Notes under the pieces: model-generated
What the model saw: the letters and a program-made list of their open reading frames with translations, nothing else
Told to the model about the DNA's origin: nothing
Database searches by the model: none
Translations under genes and position numbers: made by a program
Part shown: in pieces, positions 18,612-26,422 of the stretch
How positions within the stretch are numbered: position 1 is the stretch's first letter
How the letters are laid out: each line of letters begins with the position of its first letter
DNA from: Halomarina oriensis
GTDB lineage: Archaea > Halobacteriota > Halobacteria > Halobacteriales > Haloarculaceae
Reading direction: 5' to 3'
Assembly: GCF_009791395.1 (NCBI RefSeq)
Contig: NZ_WSZK01000015.1
Coordinates: 620,001 to 684,000, forward strand
Length of the DNA: 64,000 bases

Positions 18612-19822
18612 AGCTCACCCATCTCGTCTTGTCTGCGCATGAGATAGAGGAAGTACGGCCCGCCGACGAGTCCCGTGACGATGCCGACGTGCAGTTGCTG
18701 TGGCTGGCCGAACGCCACCTCGAAGAACAGGCGTGCACCGACGTCCGCCGCACACAGCAGCGCCGGCCCGACGAACAGACAGCCGACGACGAGTTTCGTG
18801 TAGTCGCTCCCGACGACGTTTCGGACGACGTGGGGGACGATGAGACCGACGAAGCTGACGATGCCCGCGACGGCGATGGCGGAGGCGGCGGCGAGGATAG
18901 CGACCGCCGAGAGCGCGAAGCGCATCCGCTCGACGGGCATGCCGAGCGAGCGGGCGGTCGACTCCCCGAGCAGGAGGACGTTCAACTGCCGGGCGAGCGC
19001 CAGCGCGAGGACGACGGCGAGGACGGTCCCCGGCAGGGCGATACGGACTTCGGGCCACGCGACACCCGTCAGCGACCCCGTGGTCCACGCCAGCGCCTGC
19101 TGGACGACGCCGATGTCGCTGGCGAAGGTGAACAGCGCCGTCTGGAGCGACTGGAACACCGTCGAGACGATGACGCCCGCCAGCACGAGACGGACCGGAC
19201 TCGTCCCGCCCTTCCAGGCGATGGCGTAGACGATACCGAACGCGACGGCACCGCCGAGTGCCGCCGTCAGCGGGAGCAGCGCCGTCGCACTGAGGACGAC
19301 GCTGCCGGCCGTGAACGGGACGACGAGGGCGAACCCGGAGAAGACGACGAGCGTGAGCAGGACCGTCAGCCCCGCTCCCGAGGAGACGCCGAGGATGAAC
19401 GGACTGGCGAGTTCGTTGCGCGTCACGGCCTGGAAGATAGCGCCCGACACCGCGAGCGCCATCCCGACGAAGACGGCGACGAGGACCCGCGGCAGGCGGA
19501 TGTTCCAGACGATGTTGGTCGCCGTCGGTAGGTCGACGGCCGCCGTCGAGAGTCCGAGCGCCCCGGCGACGGCGTTCCCGAGGCCCTCACCGAACAGGAA
19601 CCGGAGCAGGACCTGTGGGTTCGTCCAGACCAGCGGGTCGAGGACGGCCCCCCACGCCTCGGCGATGCTCATCGAGTACGTCCCGAAGCTCACCTGGACG
19701 AGCAGACTGGCGAGGACGAGCAGCGAACTCCCGAGACAGAGCGAGAACAGTCGGCCGTCGGCCAGCGACGCCAAGCGAGGCCGGGTGCGGCGGTCGGTGG
19801 CCGTGTCGGTGTCGGTCGCCAT
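18608..19822 (-). CDS. FecCD-family iron/siderophore ABC permease
   Basis: 404 residues with about ten membrane helices. Conserved FecCD blocks include RLPRVLVAVFVGMALAVSGA, NELASPFILGVSSGAG and GIVSFVGLIVPHVVRNVVGSDY. It forms the membrane channel for the ATPase gene that overlaps it. A DtxR-like palindrome begins 10 bp upstream of the ATG and contains a TTTTAG TATA-like sequence, so the permease-ATPase pair is probably iron repressed. Confidence 0.92.
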   Translation of the reverse strand: MATDTDTATDRRTRPRLASLADGRLFSLCLGSSLLVLASLLVQVSFGTYSMSIAEAWGAVLDPLVWTNPQVLLRFLFGEGLGNAVAGALGLSTAAVDLPTATNIVWNIRLPRVLVAVFVGMALAVSGAIFQAVTRNELASPFILGVSSGAGLTVLLTLVVFSGFALVVPFTAGSVVLSATALLPLTAALGGAVAFGIVYAIAWKGGTSPVRLVLAGVIVSTVFQSLQTALFTFASDIGVVQQALAWTTGSLTGVAWPEVRIALPGTVLAVVLALALARQLNVLLLGESTARSLGMPVERMRFALSAVAILAAASAIAVAGIVSFVGLIVPHVVRNVVGSDYTKLVVGCLFVGPALLCAADVGARLFFEVAFGQPQQLHVGIVTGLVGGPYFLYLMRRQDEMGEL

Positions 19823-19831
19823 GCGATTGCG

Positions 19832-19847
19832 TTTAGGTACCCCTAAA
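19832..19847. promoter_or_regulatory. DtxR/Idr-like palindrome at the permease promoter
   Basis: TTTAGGtaccCCTAAA is a perfect 6-bp inverted repeat with a 4-bp spacer. It sits 10-25 bp upstream of the permease start at 19822 and overlaps the likely TATA position. Confidence 0.7.
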
Positions 19848-19990
19848 ACAGTGAAAACCGTTTCGGAGTCGGCACCGGTGGAGACGACCGGAAGCGAGGT
19901 CGGTGCGGTCGTGTCCCTCGCTGCGGCCGAATTCGACCGCCCGGTGACGTTCGAGAGACGCTCAGGGTCTCTCGTGCCAGCAGAACCGCT

Positions 19991-21199
19991 TCACGATTCG
20001 GTGATGACGCTCGCCAGTTCCTCGCGGTCGAACAGGTCGCCCGAGAAACTGTCGGGGAAGTACGCCTGCGCGAACCGCTCGGTGAGAAAGAGGTTCTGGA
20101 TGGGTCCCTCGTAGATGGGGCCGCCACGGAACACCATCCCGTTCTGGACGGCCGTGAGGTCGCTGGCGACGGGGTGGCTCTCCATGAACGCGACGACGGT
20201 GTCCTGGAACTCCGCTTCGGTCTTCGTCTCGTGGCCGCGAACGAGGATGGAGTCGGGGTCGACCTGCGCCATCGTCTCGTAGTCTATCTGGCCGCGGTCG
20301 TTCGTCGAGAGGCCACTGACGCCCGTCCCCTCCAGCGCGTCGCCGATGCCGAGGTCACGGAACTGCTTCTTGTTCGTCCCCTCGTCGGTGATACGGTACG
20401 GCGAGAACGCCTCCGGTTCGTCGCTGGAGCCGAACGTCAGGAGCGCGTTGGGGCGCTCGCTCTCGGCGGGCAGGTTCGACTCGACGGTCGAGAGGACGTC
20501 GTCGTGGAACGAGGAGAACGCCGCGTAACGCTCGGTCTCGCCGTAGACCTGCGCGACCTTCTCGAACGCCTCGTACATCGAGTAGTACCGGTAGTCGTGC
20601 CAGGAGTCCGTCCGGCGGAAGATCGTGTTGCCGAGGAACGGCGCGACGTTGTCGGTGACCTCGTCGACGTCGGCCTGCGCCCAGCCGTCGAAGTTGTTCA
20701 GCAGCCAGTTCGGGTCGACGAGGTGGAGGTCCGATTCGAGTTCGTAGAACAGTTCCTTGTCGATGCCGCCCTGGTACATGTTCGTCAGGCCGCTCTTGTC
20801 GATGCCGACGCCCGAGAGGTCGTCGTAGTACGTCGTGTGGTAGCGGGCCTTCTGGCCGACGGTGTTGACGGCGTCGCCGTGGCCGAGCGCGACGGACATG
20901 TCCGCGTACCCGGGGCAGTAGGTGGCGACGGACTCGGGGACGGCCTCGAACTCGACGGTGCCGACCGGTTCCATCGAGACGGAGTAGCCCGCCTCGGTCG
21001 ACTGCTCCTCCGTCGCCTCGCTGGTGGGTTCGTCGGCGGTCGGCCCGTCCGTCGCCGTCTCGTCGGCGGTCTCGGTCGACTCGTCGGTCCCCGTCGACCC
21101 GCCGTTCCCGCCGTCGCTCGCACAGCCAGCCAGTAGTGCGCCCACACCGACCGTACCGCTCGTGAACAGGAACTGCCGTCGTGTCCGTTCGTCGTACAT
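19991..21199 (-). CDS. Iron-siderophore ABC substrate-binding lipoprotein (FecB/FepB-like)
   Basis: 402 residues. The N-terminus has a twin-arginine signal, RRQFLF, and a lipobox LLAGC with Cys26 as lipid anchor. A Ser/Thr/Asp/Glu-rich tether of about 45 residues then leads into a two-lobe helical-backbone binding domain (VATYCPGYADMSVALGHGDAVNTVG). It would capture ferric chelates outside the membrane and deliver them to the adjacent FecCD permease. It has its own promoter with TATA-like CTTATG at 21223-21229 and two flanking DtxR-like boxes. Confidence 0.88.
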   Translation of the reverse strand: MYDERTRRQFLFTSGTVGVGALLAGCASDGGNGGSTGTDESTETADETATDGPTADEPTSEATEEQSTEAGYSVSMEPVGTVEFEAVPESVATYCPGYADMSVALGHGDAVNTVGQKARYHTTYYDDLSGVGIDKSGLTNMYQGGIDKELFYELESDLHLVDPNWLLNNFDGWAQADVDEVTDNVAPFLGNTIFRRTDSWHDYRYYSMYEAFEKVAQVYGETERYAAFSSFHDDVLSTVESNLPAESERPNALLTFGSSDEPEAFSPYRITDEGTNKKQFRDLGIGDALEGTGVSGLSTNDRGQIDYETMAQVDPDSILVRGHETKTEAEFQDTVVAFMESHPVASDLTAVQNGMVFRGGPIYEGPIQNLFLTERFAQAYFPDSFSGDLFDREELASVITES

Positions 21200-21204
21200 A
21201 CGGT

Positions 21205-21218
21205 TTAGGCCAACCTAA
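21205..21218. promoter_or_regulatory. DtxR/Idr box, proximal, for the binding-protein gene
   Basis: TTAGGccaaCCTAA is a perfect palindrome apart from its spacer, only 6-19 bp upstream of the start at 21199 and just downstream of the TATA-like element. It is almost identical to the core of the classical DtxR operator. Confidence 0.75.
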
Positions 21219-21240
21219 CGACGCATAAGCCCACCGAAGT

Positions 21241-21254
21241 TTTGGCTCGCCTAA
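21241..21254. promoter_or_regulatory. DtxR/Idr box, distal, for the binding-protein gene
   Basis: TTTGGctcgCCTAA, one mismatch from the proximal box. It lies upstream of the TATA-like element at 21223-21229 and overlaps the last codons of the neighbouring 77-residue gene. Confidence 0.55.
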
Positions 21255-21484
21255 AGCCGTGCGAGACGGTGCCACGTCGCCGCCGCGACGACCAGACAGA
21301 GGCCGACGAGACGGACCCGTCGGGTCGTTCCCTCGTGAGCGACGAACCGGACGTCCAGTCCGTGGTCGTACGCGAAACGAGCGCCACGAATCAGGAGTCC
21401 CGGTGCGAGCAGGTGTGCGAGACCGAACACGGCGAGCGTGACGCGAACGAGGCGGCGTTCACCCGCCGAGAGGTAGAGTCGCAT
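21251..21484 (-). CDS. Small haloarchaeal membrane protein
   Basis: 77 residues with two likely membrane helices (LVRVTLAVFGLAHLLAPGLLI and RLVGLCLVVAAATWHRL). Function is not known. Its stop lies inside the distal iron box of the binding-protein promoter. It is the last host gene before the provirus; without the provirus it would be divergent from the SDR gene now at 63775. Confidence 0.6.
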   Translation of the reverse strand: MRLYLSAGERRLVRVTLAVFGLAHLLAPGLLIRGARFAYDHGLDVRFVAHEGTTRRVRLVGLCLVVAAATWHRLARL

Positions 21485-21573
21485 GGTCGAACGGAGGCGG
21501 CGACGACGGCTGTCTCCACCGGTGGCGGCAAGCAGCGTGTGTGGCCACCGCCGACGCCTCGACGCGGGCGGAG

Positions 21574-21580
21574 CTATTTC
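21574..21580 (+). promoter_or_regulatory. TATA-like element, probable original promoter of the SDR gene
   Basis: CTATTTC lies 25-31 bp upstream of the ATG inside the left attachment core at 21605. If the provirus were removed, this spacing would make it a leaderless promoter for the short-chain dehydrogenase now at 63775. At present it faces the integrase leader. Confidence 0.5.
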
Positions 21581-21604
21581 ACCCCCCGCCGCGTCGCGGG
21601 GGGT
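21581..21604. repeat. Perfect GC hairpin abutting the left attachment core
   Basis: ACCCCCCGC (21581-21589) pairs with GCGGGGGGT (21596-21604) around a 6-base loop. The 9-bp palindrome ends exactly at the first base of the attachment core. It could be an operator between TATA and start of the interrupted SDR gene, or an integrase arm site. Confidence 0.5.
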
Positions 21605-21620
21605 ATGGCCGACATATCCG
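21605..21620. other. attL, left attachment site
   Basis: The core atggccgacat (21605-21615) is identical to 63775-63785, followed by one mismatch and tccg in both copies. The sequences diverge immediately on both sides. It lies 45 bp upstream of the integrase start, the usual place for an attachment site. Confidence 0.7.
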
Positions 21621-21630
21621 GGACATTACG

Positions 21631-21638
21631 ACTATTAT
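21631..21638 (+). promoter_or_regulatory. TATA box of the integrase gene
   Basis: ACTATTAT is centred about 26 bp before the ATG at 21661, inside viral DNA. The virus thus carries its own leaderless integrase promoter and does not need the host side. Confidence 0.6.
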
Positions 21639-21660
21639 CCCAGCGTTCTTCGGCAGTTCC

Positions 21661-22980
21661 ATGGTCGACGTGAACGAGCCGACCCGCATCGCCCATCGGC
21701 TCAATCGGAGTTGGGAGCTTCTCGAGGACGCCGACATCAACGACCGAGACCGCGACGCCATCCGGGCGTTCGTCACGTGGCGTCGCGACTCGAAGGGATT
21801 GGCTCGGAACACGCTTCGCAGCGACATCTCTAATCTGAAGTGCTCGGCCGAGCGAGCGGCCGTCCCGCTGCTCGACATGGGTCTCGAAGACGTCGAGCGA
21901 CTGTTCTCGACGCTCGTCGCCCCGAGCGATGCCGGCGGGTACGGGCTCTCCCGTGACGGCTCTGCCATCTTCGGCTATTCGCGCACGCTGCGGCTGTTCT
22001 TCCGCTATCTCGATGGCCGTGATTCCTACGACGCCTATGCGTTCCATGATGACATCGAACTCCCGGAGGTCGAGGTCCGAGGGGCCTCTAATCGTGATGC
22101 GATGCTGACCGGCGAGGAGATCGAGGCGATCAAAGACGCCACGACGAACGCTCGCGATCGCGCGCTCGTCTCGCTCCTGGGCGACATCGGCGGGCGAATC
22201 GGACTCGTGCTCTCGCTTCGCGTCGGTGACGTCCACCTCGACGGTGACGAGCCGTATCTGACGCCGAACACCGACGTCGAAGACGGCCTGAAGGATCTGA
22301 GCCTGGAGGCCATCCCGATTCTCCACTCCCGAGCAGACCTGCGGGCGTGGCTTCGCCACCCGCATCCCGCGCCCGACATGGACGAGGCACCGCTCTGGGC
22401 GATTCGTCGCGGCTTCGACCGAGACGAAGCTCAGCAGTGTGCGCTGAGCGACTCGCGAGCGCGCAACCTCATCCGTGACGCAGCCGAGCGCGCCGGCGTC
22501 AAGAAACCGACCGACCCGCACAACTTCCGGCGGACGGCGGCGACGCGGCTGAGCAACTCCGACCGACTCACGCCCCAGGAGATCCAGTCGATCACCGGCT
22601 GGAAGTCCTCGACGCTGAGCGAGATGATCGACGTCTACGACTACACGAGCGACGCCGAGCGCGCCTCGGCCATCCATCAGGCGCTCGGGTTCAGCGCTGG
22701 CACTGAAGACGACGAGAACGCTCTCACGCTCGAATCCCTTCCGTGTGGGACGTGCCGCGAGACGGTTTCGACGAGCGCTGACTACTGTCCGAACTGCGGA
22801 GCGCCCCAGGACGAGGTCGCTCGGAAAGTGAAAGACACCGCCGAGAACGAAGCTGTCGAAGACATCGCGAGCGCCGAGACGGACATCGAGCGCCTGCTCG
22901 GCCAGGCGGTGTTCGAGCGTGTCAAGAACGACCCCGAAGCGCTCGAAACGGTCAAAGACGAGCTGGGTATCGACGTCTAA
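21661..22980 (+). CDS. int: Tyrosine recombinase (integrase) with C-terminal zinc ribbon
   Basis: 439 residues. The N-terminal SAM-like core-binding domain (about 5-125) precedes the catalytic domain. That domain shows Arg179 (GGRIGLVLSLRVGD), the HxxR box H287-N-F-R290, Trp314 at the second His/Trp position (ITGWKSS) and the nucleophile Tyr326 or Tyr328 (EMIDVYDYTS). A four-cysteine ribbon (C362, C365, C376, C379) and a helical tail follow, as in many haloarchaeal integrases. The start at 21661 is set by the TATA spacing; an upstream in-frame extension crosses the attachment core and hairpin and is unlikely. It should integrate and excise the provirus. Confidence 0.93.
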   Translation: MVDVNEPTRIAHRLNRSWELLEDADINDRDRDAIRAFVTWRRDSKGLARNTLRSDISNLKCSAERAAVPLLDMGLEDVERLFSTLVAPSDAGGYGLSRDGSAIFGYSRTLRLFFRYLDGRDSYDAYAFHDDIELPEVEVRGASNRDAMLTGEEIEAIKDATTNARDRALVSLLGDIGGRIGLVLSLRVGDVHLDGDEPYLTPNTDVEDGLKDLSLEAIPILHSRADLRAWLRHPHPAPDMDEAPLWAIRRGFDRDEAQQCALSDSRARNLIRDAAERAGVKKPTDPHNFRRTAATRLSNSDRLTPQEIQSITGWKSSTLSEMIDVYDYTSDAERASAIHQALGFSAGTEDDENALTLESLPCGTCRETVSTSADYCPNCGAPQDEVARKVKDTAENEAVEDIASAETDIERLLGQAVFERVKNDPEALETVKDELGIDV

Positions 22981-23003
22981 TCGGTAGGAGGTCGTGGAGG
23001 GTG

Positions 23004-23156
23004 TCACGCTTCTACCTCGTAGCCGACCCGCTCGGCGAGGTTGGGGTGGTTGACCATATTGTACCCACAGTCGCCGCACGCGGCGTGCTCTCCGTAGGAT
23101 GCGCCCCGCCACTCGTAGACGACGTAAGCGAACTTCCCGCACCGTGGGCAGTTCAT
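23004..23156 (-). CDS. Zinc-ribbon miniprotein
   Basis: 50 residues, MNCPRCGKFAYVVYEWRG at the start and CGDCGY in the middle, so a CxxC...CxxC zinc knuckle. The last gene of the early operon, it converges on the integrase with 23 bp between the stops. Such viral ribbons often bind nucleic acid or modify host proteins; the role here is unknown. Its ATG overlaps the stop of the preceding micro-ORF (ATGA). Confidence 0.65.
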   Translation of the reverse strand: MNCPRCGKFAYVVYEWRGASYGEHAACGDCGYNMVNHPNLAERVGYEVEA

Positions 23157-23218
23157 CGGGGCACCTCGCGATACACGCCCTGCGACAACGCATCAGCGGA
23201 TTCACTATTGCGAGTCAT
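23153..23218 (-). CDS. Possible 21-residue micro-ORF bridging two early genes
   Basis: MTRNSESADALSQG and seven more residues. The frame opens at an ATGA overlap with the stop of the upstream gene and ends at an ATGA overlap with the start of the downstream gene. It may encode a peptide or simply carry ribosomes across the gap. Confidence 0.35.
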   Translation of the reverse strand: MTRNSESADALSQGVYREVPR

Positions 23219-23352
23219 GGTTCATCACCGTACCAGTCGCGAAACATGTCGGCGTACGCCGGCGCGAGCGGCCGGTCGCTCGTCGCGAGGTCAGCGAGCG
23301 TCTCACGAACCTCGGGGTCGTCGCGGTCGAGACGTTCGAGTACGCTACTCAT
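23215..23352 (-). CDS. Small acidic early protein, unknown
   Basis: 45 residues, MSSVLERLDRDDPEVRETL, helical and acidic, ending FRDWYGDEP. No known family. It overlaps the gene upstream by 8 bp, so it is translated within the operon. Confidence 0.5.
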   Translation of the reverse strand: MSSVLERLDRDDPEVRETLADLATSDRPLAPAYADMFRDWYGDEP

Positions 23353-23662
23353 CACTGACCACCTCGCCGACCTGCTCGAGGACGCGCCGGCGCTCCTCGC
23401 CGGCCTCCATCGACAGCGACCACGTGGTCTGGATGAAGCCGTAGGCGGCGAGCAGCATCATCCCCGACTCCGCGTGATAGCGCACGTAGGAGCCCGGCGA
23501 GGAGTAACTCGTGTCGACGGGGTGGGCTTCGCGCCACGCCGCACGAACCGGGTACCCGACCCACTCACGGCCGGCGCGAGCGTCCCACTGCTGTTGGGGA
23601 TGTGCGCTGCGGACGATGTGACCGTCCTGGTGACGGTGCTGGTTGGGACTACCGGCGCTCAT
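23345..23662 (-). CDS. Early viral protein, unknown
   Basis: 105 residues. The N-terminus is His/Gln/Arg-rich and hydrophilic; the C-terminal half (HAESGMMLLAAYGFIQTTWSLSMEAGEERRRVLEQVGEVV) is a helical pair. No recognisable enzyme motif. ATG overlaps the stop of the Cys-rich gene upstream. Confidence 0.5.
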   Translation of the reverse strand: MSAGSPNQHRHQDGHIVRSAHPQQQWDARAGREWVGYPVRAAWREAHPVDTSYSSPGSYVRYHAESGMMLLAAYGFIQTTWSLSMEAGEERRRVLEQVGEVVSDE

Positions 23663-23961
23663 GCGGGGTCACCTGTAGCGAACTGGTTGGTACGGCCGGG
23701 GTCGCAGACCGCGGGGCGGTGTTGGCAGTCGCCATCGCGGTTGCTGGGCGCGAAGTTCCGCTGTCTACCGTGTCCGTACTCGGTCCCGGACGGCCCGACG
23801 GTGATTTTGAACCCACACGCCCGACAGACGCCTGTGTGGTTCGAACAGGCACAGGCGTTGATGTGCGCAGGCACCTCGGCGTCGGATGGGCTACAGTCGC
23901 ATCCGAGCGCCACGTTGTCTCGCGAAGGCGTGGGCGGCATCTTCCGCGTATTTGTGCTCAT
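23659..23961 (-). CDS. Cysteine-rich viral protein, probable zinc binder
   Basis: 100 residues from MSTNTRKMPP. Cysteines cluster as CDC, CAC, CRAC and later C residues with a CxxC (CRACGF) and His, suggesting one or two zinc sites. A GTG or ATG two codons earlier (23967) is an alternative start. It sits 9 bp after PCNA in the early operon. Function unknown. Confidence 0.55.
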   Translation of the reverse strand: MSTNTRKMPPTPSRDNVALGCDCSPSDAEVPAHINACACSNHTGVCRACGFKITVGPSGTEYGHGRQRNFAPSNRDGDCQHRPAVCDPGRTNQFATGDPA

Positions 23962-23970
23962 CGCCATCGG

Positions 23971-24723
23971 TCAGTCCCTCTGAATCCGCGGTGCGATCAT
24001 GTACTGGGCTGTGCAGTCCTCGCTCGGGTCGAATGTCAGCCGGAGCGGGTGGTCGTCCTTGAGTTGGATCCGAACGTCGACGTCCTTCGTGATGGGCTTC
24101 AACACCGCCTGGAAGTAATCCAGCGAGAGGAGCGTCGTCCCTCCAGCCTCGTACGCGGAGACGGCGATGAGGTCCTCGCGGTCGATGGCGATGTCCATGT
24201 CGTCGGTATCGCCCTGCGCGGTCACGGTGAACTGCTCGTCGAGCGTGTCGAAGCCGAGCGTGATGTGGTCGTTCTCGTCGAGGTTGTCCGCGGCCGTGCC
24301 CGCGGTCAGCAGCGTCCGCCCGTCGACGACGAACTCGCTGTCGTCGATATCAGTGAACGTCGGCTCGTCGCGAATCGCTTCGGGGTCGATGAGTGCGAGC
24401 GAGTAGTCGACGACGCCCGCGGTGATGTCCAGCTTCCGCGTCTCCTCGTTCAGGTCGAGGTAGACCAGTTCGTCACTGCTGGCGACGCTCAGCATGTCCT
24501 TGAGCTTGCCCAGGTTCACGGCAATCGTCTCGCCGTCGGCCTCGTAGCTCTCGAACGCCCCGGCGTCGAGGTTCGCGTCGACACAGGCGACCGTCGCTGG
24601 GTCGGCCATCGTCGAGCGGATGCCTTCCGCGCCGAGGTGGAATCGCGCTTCGTCGACGAGCGGGTCGAGCAGCGCGAGGTAGTCGCTGATAGTCTGCTTC
24701 GTGCAGATGGCCGAGAACGTCAT
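23971..24723 (-). CDS. pcn: Viral PCNA sliding clamp
   Basis: 250 residues, the normal archaeal PCNA length. The start FSAICTKQTISDYLALLDPLVDEARFHLGAEGI and the linker-domain pattern VNLGKLKDMLSVASSDELVYLDL match the two-domain clamp. The C-terminal APRIQRD replaces the more usual core APKI tail. It would encircle DNA as a trimer and tether polymerase or nuclease. It is ATGA-coupled to the gene upstream. Early placement with an exonuclease suggests the virus reprograms replication with its own clamp. Confidence 0.93.
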   Translation of the reverse strand: MTFSAICTKQTISDYLALLDPLVDEARFHLGAEGIRSTMADPATVACVDANLDAGAFESYEADGETIAVNLGKLKDMLSVASSDELVYLDLNEETRKLDITAGVVDYSLALIDPEAIRDEPTFTDIDDSEFVVDGRTLLTAGTAADNLDENDHITLGFDTLDEQFTVTAQGDTDDMDIAIDREDLIAVSAYEAGGTTLLSLDYFQAVLKPITKDVDVRIQLKDDHPLRLTFDPSEDCTAQYMIAPRIQRD

Positions 24724-25133
24724 CGGCGACCCTCCTGAGGGTTCTTGCGACTGTCCACGTCCGGGTTCTCGAAGACGTCGACGTCCTCGCCGAGGACGAA
24801 CGCGAGGTCGCCATCGAAGAGCGACGCCGCCGCGGTCACGCCGTAGTCAGTGACAGTGGACTCGCCGTCCTTCGCGATGGCGCGCTCGAACTGCGTCGTC
24901 CGCGGACTCTTCCGCAAGTAGACGGTCCGGTCGTCGTGGGTGATGCGCGCGACGAGGTCGCCCTCGGCGCGGTAGATGACCTGCTGGAGCTCACGACCGG
25001 TCGCTGGTGAGGGGTCACCACGGGCCGCTCGAACGACGCCGTCGGCGTGGCGGTGGTCGGTGTCGAGAATCCGCTGTTCGACACGCGAGAAGGCGTCACT
25101 ACAGACCCTCATCGAGGGGTTTGCGTCAGTCAC
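24720..25133 (-). CDS. Early viral protein, unknown
   Basis: 137 residues starting from GTG at 25133, which overlaps the exonuclease stop (GTGA). Its stop overlaps the PCNA ATG. The sequence (QQVIYRAEGDLVARITHDDRTVYLRKSPRTTQFERAIA) looks like a small beta-rich domain, but no family is recognised. Confidence 0.55.
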   Translation of the reverse strand: MTDANPSMRVCSDAFSRVEQRILDTDHRHADGVVRAARGDPSPATGRELQQVIYRAEGDLVARITHDDRTVYLRKSPRTTQFERAIAKDGESTVTDYGVTAAASLFDGDLAFVLGEDVDVFENPDVDSRKNPQEGRR

Positions 25134-25642
25134 TCCGACCACCTCGCCAACGTCGCGGACGCACGACGCGCCTGATGAACGGCGTCGTCCAGTGCGTCGT
25201 GGTGGTCGCCCTCGCGTTCGAGGTCCACCGCGCCGGGCATGGCCTTCAGCGTGCGGAAACAGCGCTCGTGATAGAACTCCCACGGAACCGGCGCGTTGGC
25301 CGCGTCGTAGGCGGCTGAGAGAATCTCGCAGTCGAACGACGGCGAGTTGCCCCAGATTTCCTCAGCGCCGGAGTAGAACTCGCTGAACTCGTGGAGAACC
25401 TCGGTGAGTTCGTCGCCGCCAGTGAGCTGTTCCTGCACGTTCTCGTCCTGTCCGAGCCACCACTCCAGCGTCCCGGCGTCGATTTCCAGCCCTGCCTCAT
25501 CGCACGATTTCAGGCTGATAGAACGGGAGAATGTCTCTTTGACGCCTTCCTCATCGAACGCCACAGCCCCCAGACTGAGGATGACACAGCCGGGGTCGAG
25601 GCCGAGCGTTTCGAGGTCGAGCATCACGCGGCGGTCACTCAT
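25130..25642 (-). CDS. DEDDh 3'-5' exonuclease
   Basis: 170 residues. Exo I is Asp9-Leu-Glu11 in VMLDLETLG, Exo II is Asp104 in NSPSFDCEIL, and Exo III is His148 to Asp153 in HHDALDDA. That is the RNase T/DnaQ-like fold, closest in feel to short phage 3'-5' exonucleases (Rv2179c-like). It probably trims DNA or RNA ends during viral replication. The start overlaps the upstream stop by 8 bp. Confidence 0.88.
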   Translation of the reverse strand: MSDRRVMLDLETLGLDPGCVILSLGAVAFDEEGVKETFSRSISLKSCDEAGLEIDAGTLEWWLGQDENVQEQLTGGDELTEVLHEFSEFYSGAEEIWGNSPSFDCEILSAAYDAANAPVPWEFYHERCFRTLKAMPGAVDLEREGDHHDALDDAVHQARRASATLARWSE

Positions 25643-26246
25643 CGGCATCACCGCCGATGATGTCCGCGACGAGTTCGGCGCGGAGGTCGACCGCGCGAAT
25701 CTCACGGGCGCGTTCGAGTTCGTCACGGGCGTTCTGGATGTGTTCGAGAACGACGTCGTCCAGCGCCCCGCCCGCGACACCGAAGCTGTAGAGCTCCTCG
25801 TCGACGAGCGTGTTCAGCTTCGACCAGGCGGGATCGTCGAACCGGCGGTTCAGTTCGCGGTCCTCGATTGACTGGCGAAGCGACCGTTCGTCGACACCGC
25901 CGTCGGTCAGGACGTCGGGGTCATCACGGGCGAGGTGGAGCAGTCGGGGCTCGCCGTCGCGCATGAACAACACGGCCGTCTCGGGGTCCATCAGCGAGAG
26001 CCCGAGCGTGGCGACGCGGTGGCCCTGCCCGGTGGCGTGGCCCGCCGCCGCGTTCCGCAGGTTCGTCCGCGCCTGGCTGTTCAGCTCGCGCCAGCCCCGG
26101 TGGTAGTTCAACTCGAAGATGCAGTCGGCTTCGAGGCAGACCGCGCCGGTCTGGATCTCGGCGTCACCGAGCGCCTCACCGACCTCGCGTGCGAGCGACG
26201 CAGTGTTGGTTACCCCCGTGTCGCCCCCAGTGTGGTCGGCGGACAT
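25635..26246 (-). CDS. Early viral protein, unknown
   Basis: 203 residues from MSADHTGG. Soluble and acidic, with GLSLMDPETAVLFMRDGEPRLLHLARDD in the middle and a helical end (LEHIQNARDELERAREI). Not recognised. ATG touches the stop of the membrane protein upstream (TGATG). Confidence 0.55.
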   Translation of the reverse strand: MSADHTGGDTGVTNTASLAREVGEALGDAEIQTGAVCLEADCIFELNYHRGWRELNSQARTNLRNAAAGHATGQGHRVATLGLSLMDPETAVLFMRDGEPRLLHLARDDPDVLTDGGVDERSLRQSIEDRELNRRFDDPAWSKLNTLVDEELYSFGVAGGALDDVVLEHIQNARDELERAREIRAVDLRAELVADIIGGDADE

Positions 26247-26422
26247 CACCACACCCCCTGCCGAAGCTCACGCTCGATGTTCTCTTGGACCTGCTCGACA
26301 GTCGCCTGCCGCTGGGAAATCCCAGCGAGGACCATCCAGGTGATGAACAGGCAGACGGCGGCGAACCCGCCGATCACACCAGCGAGCGCCGCGACGACGA
26401 GCGTCGAACGCGTTCCGGTCAT
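26246..26422 (-). CDS. Small single-pass membrane protein
   Basis: 58 residues. One strong hydrophobic segment at about 7-35 (STLVVAALAGVIGGFAAVCL) and a charged cytoplasmic tail (VEQVQENIERELRQ). Stop and next start are fused (TGATG). Role unknown; early viral membrane proteins may act in superinfection exclusion. Confidence 0.55.
   Translation of the reverse strand: MTGTRSTLVVAALAGVIGGFAAVCLFITWMVLAGISQRQATVEQVQENIERELRQGVW

Noticed and set aside
21485-21660. Integration into a tRNA gene
   Set aside because: No tRNA arms or TTCAAAT-type T-loop are present at either provirus end; the shared core is in a protein gene.
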